Source: Nitrospinota bacterium
GTDB lineage: Bacteria > Nitrospinota_A > JADGAW01
Direction: 5' to 3'
NCBI GenBank assembly: GCA_015231815.1
Contig: JADGAW010000006.1
Span: 1-26,362 of the forward strand
DNA length: 26,362 nucleotides
The notes beneath the pieces were generated by a model that saw only the letters and a list, made by a program, of their open reading frames with translations, did not search any database and was not told the DNA's origin. The translations under genes were made by a program, and so were the position numbers. Each line of letters starts with the position of its first letter. Position 1 is the stretch's first letter. This document shows, piece after piece, positions 1-7,750 of the stretch.

Positions 1-803
1 ACAAAGCATTGCTCAACCATGTGGAAAGATGCGGTATTAAGATTTTTAGGGAAACACGTTTTTCCCACATTGAAAAAGCGGACAATTGCTGGCATCTCAC
101 AGTACAAAAAAACAAAAAGGCTTTTGACCTTCAAGCGCAATTTGTGGTCGATGCCACTGGCAGAAAATCGTATGGAGCAAGGTTACTCCAAAAACGCCAG
201 ATTGAATATGACAGGCTTATCGCTGTCTTGAGCTACGCTTCCCCCGCAAAGGGAACATCGCAGTTTAAAAACCATGTTCTGGTTGAAGCTATGCAAAGCG
301 GGTGGTTTTATTCTTCCTGCCTGAATGACGGAAGGCTTGTGGTGAATTATATGACTGATGCGGATATTTTGAAGGACTCCCGAAAAAATCCACTGGATTT
401 CATGAATTACAAACTGCAGGAAAGCGTATATACAAAAGAGCGGGCATCCTGTTTCCACCCTTTTGTGAAAGCAAGGATTTGTTCGGCCAAAAGTCAGCTT
501 CTGAGCCAAATTACCGGAGAGGGATGGCTTGCGGCAGGAGACGCTGCCATGAGCTGTGACCCTCTTTCATCGTCAGGAATACTAAAAGGGCTTAAAGCTG
601 GAATTGAGGCTGCTGAAGCAATATCACGGTATTTCGACAAAGATTGCCAAGCACTGGAAGACTATGAAAGACAGGTAAAGGAAGCGTTTAATGAATATTT
701 GGATAGGCGCACATTGTATTATGGACTGGAAAATCGCTGGCCAGACTCAATATTTTGGAAAAGGAGGTATCAAGTTTTCACTGAAACAGGGTCTTTAAAC
801 TAA
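1..803 (+). CDS. LodB/GoxB-like FAD-dependent oxidoreductase, C-terminal part (cut by window start)
   Basis: The frame is open to the first base of the window, so the N-terminal part with the FAD-binding GxGxxG is missing; about 266 residues remain. What is visible is the typical C-terminal half of a flavoprotein of the tryptophan-halogenase/geranylgeranyl-reductase-like group: a DATGR motif near bases 150-165 and the FAD-contacting GDAAMSCDPLSSSGI segment near bases 538-582. Next door lies a LodA-like quinoprotein, starting 22 bases after the stop codon. In the known lodAB and goxAB pairs, the B protein is a flavoprotein needed to form the CTQ cofactor of the A protein, so I infer the same maturation role here, in the cytoplasm. 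In the described operons lodB usually follows lodA; here it precedes. A stand-alone flavin monooxygenase or halogenase cannot be excluded without the N-terminus. Confidence 0.75.
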   Translation, partial: KALLNHVERCGIKIFRETRFSHIEKADNCWHLTVQKNKKAFDLQAQFVVDATGRKSYGARLLQKRQIEYDRLIAVLSYASPAKGTSQFKNHVLVEAMQSGWFYSSCLNDGRLVVNYMTDADILKDSRKNPLDFMNYKLQESVYTKERASCFHPFVKARICSAKSQLLSQITGEGWLAAGDAAMSCDPLSSSGILKGLKAGIEAAEAISRYFDKDCQALEDYERQVKEAFNEYLDRRTLYYGLENRWPDSIFWKRRYQVFTETGSLN

Positions 804-825
804 TTTTTATTTTTTGGAGGTGGTT

Positions 826-2367
826 ATGGAAGGAAGTTTTGATCTTACAAAAGTCGAGTCGGTAAAAATATTTCCAGCCCTTGGTATTATGCGGGCAGGA
901 AACCATCCTGACGCATATTTTATCGGACCAGAAAAACCTTATGATTACGCCCCCCCGGAAGGCGGATACAAAAAAGACGGGAAAATTAAAAGACAGGCCG
1001 CCCGCTTTCGTTTATATGCCTACGACAAAGACAACAAGCTCCTTGGGGAGATATTGGACGAAGTTGCTGAAATAACCTGGGAGGTGCATCTCGCCAACAA
1101 AAAAGCCGCCTGGCACATGTTCAAGGATCTTGAAGTGGACACCCCTTTGAGAAACGCCGGAATCATCGGTGATGAAAACCGAAAAAAGCTGGTCATCGAC
1201 CCAGGTGTTCGTAAAGTGACCGGAGGAAATAAAAAAGCAGTTTTTGACGGGGGAAATTATACGGAATGGAGCGGGGGAAGTTCCGTGACAGGCACACCAA
1301 AAACAGTGGAAAACATATATCTTGGCGAAATGAAAACCGATATTCTGGGAAGGCTTACCGTACTCGGTGGCCATGGCATCGCCGCCTCCCCCTACAACAC
1401 CCCCCTCGACAAGGACACTTTTTTCAACAACGACGGATGGTACGATGATGTTTCCGACGGACCGGTAAACGCAAAGGTCAAGTTCAGGTTGACAGGAAAA
1501 ACCCATGACGCTTCAGGGGCATGGGTCATATGCACCCCGCCAAAATACGCACCTTCCATCAGAAGCGTTATTTCCCTGTACAACACGCTTCACCAGACAA
1601 TGGTTGACCGGGGGGTATCGCCGGAACCGACACAAAACCCCTCCTTCAAGTATGACATCTACCCAATCCTTGCCTCCACGGTGGATGTCAAGTGGTTACA
1701 AAAAGTGGGCAAAGCACACGATTTTATTGAGAATATCGACCCGGCCGACAAAAAAACTGCGGAAATAATTTTCAATTCTCTCAGAAAACCTGGCTCCCCG
1801 GCGGTACCAAGGGAACTATACGATTACAAAATGCCGAAACTCTACAATGACGAATGGAAATGGGGAGCCACGTTAACCCCTATCCAATACCGCTATATGG
1901 AATTGTGGAAAAACGGCCAGTTCCTCAATGACTGGGGAGGTGTCCCCCCCGAACCGGTCGATGAAACCACCCCGAACGGCCTCAATTTCGCCACATTGGA
2001 CAACTGTGACGGCGCACCAATGGATGTGGGAATTGAGGCAAGCTGGTATTTAAGGAGCAACTACAAAGATCTGTACAACTACATCGATCCTTTTCGTTTG
2101 GATCATTCAACCCTGGAGGCTGGCGACTGTAGCAAGCAAATGTCAATCCCATGGCACTCGGATTTCTATGAGTGCACGGAATATTGGTGGCCAATGGAAC
2201 GACCAACCACGGTGTATGCGACTGATGGAGGGGAAGCCCTGCGGTGGGATCGGGACTATGTTTCCTCTAAGACTGAAATGGTGACAGACTGGTATAAGCT
2301 CGGCTATATCCTGAAAGAAGGGAACGCCTATCTGGAAAGAGAGCGAAACGCTCCCGAAAAACAATAG
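826..2367 (+). CDS. LodA-like quinoprotein (predicted CTQ-dependent amino-acid/amine oxidase)
   Basis: A 513-residue protein. I place the start at ATG 826 rather than the upstream in-frame TTG 814, because GGAGG at 816-820 is a correctly spaced ribosome binding site for the ATG. The family is recognised from the N-terminal block (residues 9-25: VKIFPALGIMRAGNHPD), the HLANKKAAW block, and the GRLTVLGGHG and NNDGWYDD blocks shared with L-lysine 6-oxidase LodA and glycine oxidase GoxA. These enzymes oxidise an amino acid to an imine or aldehyde with release of ammonia and H2O2, using a cysteine tryptophylquinone made from their own side chains. The likely crosslinked pair is Cys394 (in LDNCDGAP) and Trp454 or Trp455 (in EYWWPMERP); their spacing of 60-61 is close to the 65 in LodA (Cys516/Trp581). 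The protein is about 200 residues shorter than LodA, and its substrate is unknown. No signal peptide is seen. Confidence 0.85.
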   Translation: MEGSFDLTKVESVKIFPALGIMRAGNHPDAYFIGPEKPYDYAPPEGGYKKDGKIKRQAARFRLYAYDKDNKLLGEILDEVAEITWEVHLANKKAAWHMFKDLEVDTPLRNAGIIGDENRKKLVIDPGVRKVTGGNKKAVFDGGNYTEWSGGSSVTGTPKTVENIYLGEMKTDILGRLTVLGGHGIAASPYNTPLDKDTFFNNDGWYDDVSDGPVNAKVKFRLTGKTHDASGAWVICTPPKYAPSIRSVISLYNTLHQTMVDRGVSPEPTQNPSFKYDIYPILASTVDVKWLQKVGKAHDFIENIDPADKKTAEIIFNSLRKPGSPAVPRELYDYKMPKLYNDEWKWGATLTPIQYRYMELWKNGQFLNDWGGVPPEPVDETTPNGLNFATLDNCDGAPMDVGIEASWYLRSNYKDLYNYIDPFRLDHSTLEAGDCSKQMSIPWHSDFYECTEYWWPMERPTTVYATDGGEALRWDRDYVSSKTEMVTDWYKLGYILKEGNAYLERERNAPEKQ

Positions 2368-2405
2368 GATATTTTTAGTCACTTTTAAAAGAAAAGGAGC
2401 AAGAC

Positions 2406-3302
2406 ATGGATTTAAAAGATGTAGTAAACGGAGCGGTGGGTCCTTTTGATGATTACTGTGACGGATACGGAAACCCCGGAGCCAGCGGAAACGGGTATAT
2501 CTCAGTAATCACTCTCTCAACAGGCGTTGTTGAACAAAACCATGCCATAGACAAGGGGTTGACGGACATCATTGCATTTGACCGTGCGGAAGCGGGGTAC
2601 CAGACAAAGGCAGGAGGTTCCTATATCGGTCAGATCAACATGATCCAGGCATCGTCTTTTTGCGGCCTCAATGGTGCTATATGGGGATACCATCTTGCAG
2701 ACAACTTTAGCCAAAAGAACGAAACACCTTACTGTGAGGTCGTGGGTGCCTATGGCAAAAAAATTCCGGTGTATGACATGCAACCACTCATTGATGCAGG
2801 GCAGGCATTGTTTGGAACCCGTGATGACAAGAAATTTCCCCTGTTGCCCGGAGCCTCAGTCCTCTGCGCAGAAAAATCCCACTCCGTTTCTGTCCCGAAC
2901 ATTTCGATAAAACCAAGATTAAAAGGAAAGGTCGGGTTTGTTTGGTGCGCTCTGGGCTTGGCCATCGCCAAAAACAGGAACGAAACGGCGAACCTCTTTA
3001 TGGAAGACACAGGGGAACTTGACATCGGTCTCTCTGAAGGTGAGGCTATAAGAATCACTGGTTCCATACCCTATGGAATGGCTGAAAGCATTGCGACAAT
3101 CTCCCGCAACCAGAAAATTGAATATGAAATGATTTTCACTGCTCATAGATGGATTCCTGTACCACCAGGCAGCGTTGGCTGCGCCTTGGTCGCATGCCCC
3201 TACAGCGTCTTGGCAAAAAATGCGGTGCCGAAGGGAGAGGATGCGGCGAGCATCATTGACATGACTCTTGATGAATGGAAGAGCAAGGTATATAAAGAAT
3301 AA
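2406..3302 (+). CDS. Pyruvoyl-dependent histidine decarboxylase homologue
   Basis: A 298-residue proenzyme of the Gram-positive type pyruvoyl histidine decarboxylase family (about 310 residues in Lactobacillus 30a). These enzymes self-cleave between two serines to give a beta chain and an alpha chain whose new N-terminal serine becomes the pyruvoyl group that decarboxylates histidine to histamine. Visible landmarks are GNGYISV, FDRAE, YIGQINM, and ASSF with predicted cleavage between Ser83 and Ser84. By recall of the Lactobacillus sequence, Asp59 matches substrate-binding Asp63, and Phe198 and Glu200 (in LFMEDTG) match Phe195 and the proposed proton donor Glu197. One pocket change stands out: Phe58 replaces Tyr62. 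Start ATG 2406 has AAGGAG just upstream. It lies 38 bases after the LodA-like gene and is probably cotranscribed. The decarboxylase family is well supported; histidine as substrate is inferred. Confidence 0.88.
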   Translation: MDLKDVVNGAVGPFDDYCDGYGNPGASGNGYISVITLSTGVVEQNHAIDKGLTDIIAFDRAEAGYQTKAGGSYIGQINMIQASSFCGLNGAIWGYHLADNFSQKNETPYCEVVGAYGKKIPVYDMQPLIDAGQALFGTRDDKKFPLLPGASVLCAEKSHSVSVPNISIKPRLKGKVGFVWCALGLAIAKNRNETANLFMEDTGELDIGLSEGEAIRITGSIPYGMAESIATISRNQKIEYEMIFTAHRWIPVPPGSVGCALVACPYSVLAKNAVPKGEDAASIIDMTLDEWKSKVYKE

Positions 3303-3403
3303 ACCGAGAATTATATCCTTTAATAAAACTTTCAAGATTTATCATGAAAAAGGTAAAATGTTTTGTAAATAATTTCAAGTTCATAAAATTGCTTGGCGGG
3401 GTG

Positions 3404-3453
3404 TTGACTCCTAATAACAATACATCGTGGTATAAGTGCTGGAATGGAGTCAA
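3404..3453. repeat. Perfect 8-bp inverted repeat in the decarboxylase / binding-protein gap
   Basis: TTGACTCC (3404-3411) and GGAGTCAA (3446-3453) are exact reverse complements separated by 34 bases. They sit in the 214-base gap between the decarboxylase gene and the binding-protein gene, about 65 bases before the next start codon. This could be an operator, a regulator half-site pair, or an RNA stem in the leader. No poly-T run follows, so it does not look like an intrinsic terminator. No convincing sigma-70 or sigma-54 promoter could be placed around it. Confidence 0.35.
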
Positions 3454-3516
3454 TAGAGTTATCTCCTTGAGAAAACCGTTTTCCCTGTTTTTTAATAACC
3501 CTTTAATCAGGACAAC

Positions 3517-4521
3517 ATGAACAAACAAATAAAACAAGCTCTACTCAGCGTTTTTTTCATTTCGTTTTTTTGTTCCCAAACTGCTTTCGGAAAAACGTAC
3601 TCCTTCGGCATTGCCGAGTTCTGGATGCCCTACGGAGCGGCCTTTGTTGCTCAGGAAAAAGGGTTCTGGAAAGCGGAGGGAGTTGATGTGGAAGTGAGGA
3701 TGTTTACTGGCTACGATGGGGTTCCCGCATTCAAGCATGGAAAACTGGATTTCTATAACATCATTACCTCCTCAGCGATAGAGTTGATAAACGAATATCC
3801 CGAAAACATTTTCATCTACGAATATGACTGGTCGAACGGGGGGGACAAGTTTCTTCTCTCCAATAGTATCAAGGACATTAATGAGTTAAAGGGGAAAATT
3901 ATTGGAATGTACTCCGACGATATCTCCCTACGTTTCTTCCTGAGCAAGATTCTTAAAAAACAATCAAGTCTAACCCTTTCCGATGTAAAGATGCGTCAAG
4001 CCAAGGACACGCCAAGCCTTAGCAAGGCATTCAAGAGAGGGGTATTTTCTGCTGTTATACAGTTTGACCCGGAAGCAACAAAACTTGTAAATGAGGGTGC
4101 CGGCAGGCCGATTGCCAACAGTGCAGAGTATCCGGGAGTAATTGGAGACGGCTTCATCACCCAAAAGAAACTGCTGAAAGAAAATCCGGAGGATGTAAAA
4201 AAAGTGTTGAGGGGATGGCTTAGTGCAGTCCAATGGTTGTCCGAGCCGAAGAATAAAAACGAGTACTACGAGATTTTAAATCGTACTTTGTATAAGACCT
4301 CCCCTCTTTCCAAAAAGGAGTTGTTGGAAAATGAAACCGGTGCGATAGTTCCCCATGCAAAAGAAGAGATCTTAATGAAAAACGGGGAACGTTTAACAAC
4401 CTTCACGCAAGAGGTAATGGATTATCTTAAAACAACAGGGGTAAAGCTCCACTCTGAGGATCCTAAGGATTATGTAGACACTTCACTTGCCCGTGAGGTG
4501 GTCAAAGAATTTTATAAATAA
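3517..4521 (+). CDS. NMT1/THI5-like periplasmic substrate-binding protein
   Basis: A 334-residue protein with a clear signal peptide: positive start, hydrophobic stretch at residues 10-20, and a likely cut after TAFG near residue 25. The mature part matches the ThiY/SsuA-like (NMT1) type II binding fold, with segments such as YGAAFVAQEKGFWKAEGVDVEV and GKIIGMYS near residues 125-133. Relatives bind pyrimidine, sulfonate or related small ligands for ABC uptake. No permease or ATPase gene is beside it; instead a hybrid histidine kinase starts 21 bases downstream. I therefore infer that the protein presents its ligand to the kinase as a periplasmic co-sensor, though it could still serve a transporter encoded elsewhere. 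The CCCFC motif of true THI5 pyrimidine synthase is absent. Start ATG 3517 has a modest AGGA upstream. Confidence 0.8.
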   Translation: MNKQIKQALLSVFFISFFCSQTAFGKTYSFGIAEFWMPYGAAFVAQEKGFWKAEGVDVEVRMFTGYDGVPAFKHGKLDFYNIITSSAIELINEYPENIFIYEYDWSNGGDKFLLSNSIKDINELKGKIIGMYSDDISLRFFLSKILKKQSSLTLSDVKMRQAKDTPSLSKAFKRGVFSAVIQFDPEATKLVNEGAGRPIANSAEYPGVIGDGFITQKKLLKENPEDVKKVLRGWLSAVQWLSEPKNKNEYYEILNRTLYKTSPLSKKELLENETGAIVPHAKEEILMKNGERLTTFTQEVMDYLKTTGVKLHSEDPKDYVDTSLAREVVKEFYK

Positions 4522-4542
4522 GAATCTTTTGCTGGAGATGGC

Positions 4543-7500
4543 ATGAAAATCCGAAACAAACTGATAATCAATGCTCTTATCGCCATTGTTTCGATTTTAA
4601 CTATGGGAATCACGGGGTATTTCTTTACCTCAAACGTCGCAAATGTTTCTTTAAGGCTTTTTGAGACCGAGGCACTCCCGATAATTAAGATCAACCAAAT
4701 AGAAAAAACACTTCAGGGAGAACTGTTACGCCTTATTGGTCATGTAAGTGCCGAGGATCCTGACAGGATGGATCAACTGAAAGCTGAGATAGAAGCGTTG
4801 CATATCCAGCTGGACAAGGAGGTCAAGGATTATCAGGAGACCATCAACGATGTCAACCACAAGGAAGACACACATTCAATACAGGGGTTTCTTGACAAGA
4901 GAGTTGAATTTGTAAAAACAGGGTATGAAGTTATCTCCTTAAGTTCAGGATATGCCAAGTCGGACGCTCTTCGGCTTGTCCTTGGAAAAGGAAAGCAAAT
5001 CTATAATGAAGCCCTTGCTTCTCTTCAGGCAACAATCGGAGAGCATCAGGACAATATGTCAACCTTACGGGATGAGGCGGTAACCACCCGCTCAAGGTCT
5101 GCAACCACATTACTTGTAATTCTTCTTTTTTCTGTTGGGGGTGCTCTCATTTCCGGCTGGTTTCTTACCCGTCTTATCCTGCCAATCCGCTCGTTACAGG
5201 AAAGTGCCGACCAACTTACCAAAGGAAATCTGGATGAAGAAATAGATACTGGTCGCAAAGACGAATTGGGAAATCTGGCAAGAAGTTTCGTGAAAATGAG
5301 AAATGCGATCAGGGATAAGATTGATGAGATAGAGTTAATGAACAAAAACCTTGAGAGCATTGTCAATGAACGGACACAGGACTTGGAGCAAAAAGCCCTT
5401 GAACTCACCGAAAAAAATATCGAGCTAAAACGAAGTCAGGAACAGTTACTTACGTCAGAGAAAATTGCTGCGGAAGCCAGAGATCAGGCAATTGATGCCA
5501 ACAAAAGCAAATCAGAATTTCTTTCCATGATGAGCCATGAGATCAGGACACCAATGAATGCAATCATTGGGATGACCCATCTCGCACTTCAGACAGAGTT
5601 GACCTCAAAACAACATGATTTTCTCAACAAGGTACAATCATCTGCCCAATCTCTCCTTGGGATTATCAATGACATCCTCGACTTCTCGAAAATAGAAGCG
5701 GGGAAAATGGACATAGAGACGGTGGATTTCAATCTGGAGGATATTTTGGACAACCTTTCCATATTAATCACCCACAAAGCAGAGGAAAAAGGGCTTGAAG
5801 TACATTTTGCCACAACAAGTGACGTACCCACTCTTCTCAAAGGAGACCCGTTACGGATAGGTCAGATCCTTCTCAACCTCACCAACAATGCCATCAAGTT
5901 TACCGAAAATGGGGAAATTGTCATTGAGATCAATAAAGTGTCCATCTCTGAAAAAACACGGGAAGTTGTCCTTCAATTTACCGTCAAGGACACTGGAATA
6001 GGACTTAGTCAGGAACAAATAGGGCGCTTATTCAAATCATTCAGCCAGGCGGATATTTCCACTACGAGAAAATACGGAGGGACAGGTCTGGGGTTAACCA
6101 TATGCAAAAGACTGGTTGAATTAATGGGCGGTGAGATATGGGTTGAAAGCAAACTGCACGAAGGAAGTTCATTTATTTTCACCCTGTCATTAGGGTTGCA
6201 GGGAGAGAGGAGAAAACACAAACTCTTACCGCCTGAATCTCTCGAAGGATTAAAGATTCTTGTCGTCGATGACAATAAAACTTCCCGAACCATTTTGCAA
6301 AACCTTCTTCAATCATTCTCCTTTAACGCAACCATTGCAAGTTCAGGAAAAGAGGCGATTGAGCTTTTGGAGAGCTCACCTAAAGATGACCCATATAAAC
6401 TCGTGCTCATGGACTGGAAGATGCCGGAAATGGACGGCATAGAGGCAACGAATTGTATTAGAAAAAATCCAAACATCACATCAATTCCAACGATTATCAT
6501 GGTCACGGCATATGGCAGGGAAGAAGTTGTACGAAAAGCTGAGGAAGCCAATTTAGACGGGTTCCTTATAAAACCCGTAAATTCCTCCGTCATGTTTGAC
6601 ACAATTATGGAAACATTTGGACAAAAAAGGTTTACCAGAAGAAAACCCACCTCCAAGCTGTCTAAAAGGAATGATGAACTGGAAAAAATCAAGGGAGCCA
6701 AAATCCTTTTGGTTGAGGACAACCTTATCAATCAGGAGGTTGCCACGGGGATATTGTCTAACGCTGGTTTTGAGATAACAATCGCAAACAATGGCAGGGA
6801 AGCGGTGGAAACTGTCGGCAAAGACAATTTCGATGTCGTCCTCATGGATATTCAAATGCCGGAGATGGACGGATATGAGGCTACAACAATCATTCGCCAA
6901 AACAAACAATTTAAAGATTTACCTGTTATCGCAATGACCGCTCATGCAATGGCAAGTGAAAAAGAAAAATGTTTGAGTATTGGAATGAATGATCATGCAA
7001 CAAAGCCCATTGACCCGGAAAAACTATTTTCCACCCTGATCAAATGGATAAAACCATCCGAGCGTACAACCCCAGTGTCCAAGAAAGAAGAAGTTCACAC
7101 CTCCACCCCCTTAAAAGAGGATGAACTGCCTGAACATATACCAGGAATTGATATTTCTGTTGCTCTAAGAAATCTTGGAAACAACAAAGAGCTTCTGAAG
7201 AAAGTTGTAATCATGTTTGCTACGGAATATGACAGATGGGAGGAAGAGATCAGAGACTCTTTGCAAAGAAAAGATTTCAAAACAGCCATGCTACAAGCCC
7301 ATACCCTGAAAGGTGTATCGGGCAACATTGCGTCAATGGAACTCTATAAAGCAACAACGGCTCTGGATGAAGCGTTGAAAAAGGAAAAGTATGATGATTG
7401 TCCAGCCTTATTAGAAGATTGTATTCCCCATTTGCATCTGACATTGCAGTCATCAAGGGAACTGAAAAATAATATTGCTAAGAAGGAAACCGTTCCCCAG

Positions 7501-7749
7501 AATGAGCGTGAAGGGTTTGACAAAGAAAAAGTTGAACCCTTGCTTCTTCAGTTGTATTCATTGATCAAGGAGAACAGTTTTGATGTGGAAGATTGTTTTC
7601 AGGAAATAGCTGAACTTCTGAAGCTGAACCACCTGAAAAGCGAGATGGAGGAACTTGAGGGATATTTAAACAACCTTGATTTTGACAATGCAATGCCTTC
7701 GCTGATAAAAATTGGTCAAGCTCTTAAAATTGATTTTAAGGAGGGGTGA
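4543..7749 (+). CDS. Hybrid histidine kinase: 4-helix sensor, HAMP, HisKA, HATPase, two receivers, HPt
   Basis: An inner-membrane sensor kinase of 1068 residues. Order: membrane helix 1 (8-29); a periplasmic helical sensor of the four-helix-bundle type (30-185); membrane helix 2 (188-209); HAMP (210-262); coiled coil (to about 315); HisKA with phosphorylated His332 in the SHEIRTP box; HATPase with N and G boxes (about 430-550); receiver 1 with Asp624 (LVLMDWKMPEMDG); receiver 2 with Asp769 (VVLMDIQMPEMDG); HPt with His920 (AHTLKG); and a helical tail (995-1068) often seen after such HPt domains. All relay residues are present, so a His-Asp-His phosphorelay is expected. The preceding binding protein may deliver the signal. 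The next gene, one base downstream, encodes a receiver-GGDEF protein that is the obvious output. Confidence 0.93.
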   Translation: MKIRNKLIINALIAIVSILTMGITGYFFTSNVANVSLRLFETEALPIIKINQIEKTLQGELLRLIGHVSAEDPDRMDQLKAEIEALHIQLDKEVKDYQETINDVNHKEDTHSIQGFLDKRVEFVKTGYEVISLSSGYAKSDALRLVLGKGKQIYNEALASLQATIGEHQDNMSTLRDEAVTTRSRSATTLLVILLFSVGGALISGWFLTRLILPIRSLQESADQLTKGNLDEEIDTGRKDELGNLARSFVKMRNAIRDKIDEIELMNKNLESIVNERTQDLEQKALELTEKNIELKRSQEQLLTSEKIAAEARDQAIDANKSKSEFLSMMSHEIRTPMNAIIGMTHLALQTELTSKQHDFLNKVQSSAQSLLGIINDILDFSKIEAGKMDIETVDFNLEDILDNLSILITHKAEEKGLEVHFATTSDVPTLLKGDPLRIGQILLNLTNNAIKFTENGEIVIEINKVSISEKTREVVLQFTVKDTGIGLSQEQIGRLFKSFSQADISTTRKYGGTGLGLTICKRLVELMGGEIWVESKLHEGSSFIFTLSLGLQGERRKHKLLPPESLEGLKILVVDDNKTSRTILQNLLQSFSFNATIASSGKEAIELLESSPKDDPYKLVLMDWKMPEMDGIEATNCIRKNPNITSIPTIIMVTAYGREEVVRKAEEANLDGFLIKPVNSSVMFDTIMETFGQKRFTRRKPTSKLSKRNDELEKIKGAKILLVEDNLINQEVATGILSNAGFEITIANNGREAVETVGKDNFDVVLMDIQMPEMDGYEATTIIRQNKQFKDLPVIAMTAHAMASEKEKCLSIGMNDHATKPIDPEKLFSTLIKWIKPSERTTPVSKKEEVHTSTPLKEDELPEHIPGIDISVALRNLGNNKELLKKVVIMFATEYDRWEEEIRDSLQRKDFKTAMLQAHTLKGVSGNIASMELYKATTALDEALKKEKYDDCPALLEDCIPHLHLTLQSSRELKNNIAKKETVPQNEREGFDKEKVEPLLLQLYSLIKENSFDVEDCFQEIAELLKLNHLKSEMEELEGYLNNLDFDNAMPSLIKIGQALKIDFKEG

Positions 7750-7750
7750 A

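Noticed and set aside
1012..1506. A 164-codon minus-strand frame inside the LodA-like gene.
   Set aside because: It is a shadow of a GC-rich coding region; the + strand product is a recognisable family over this whole stretch.
3398..3440. Possible sigma-54 or sigma-70 promoter around TTGACT upstream of the binding-protein gene.
   Set aside because: The GG/GC spacing fails for sigma-54 and the best -10 candidate matches only half of TATAAT; not strong enough to list.
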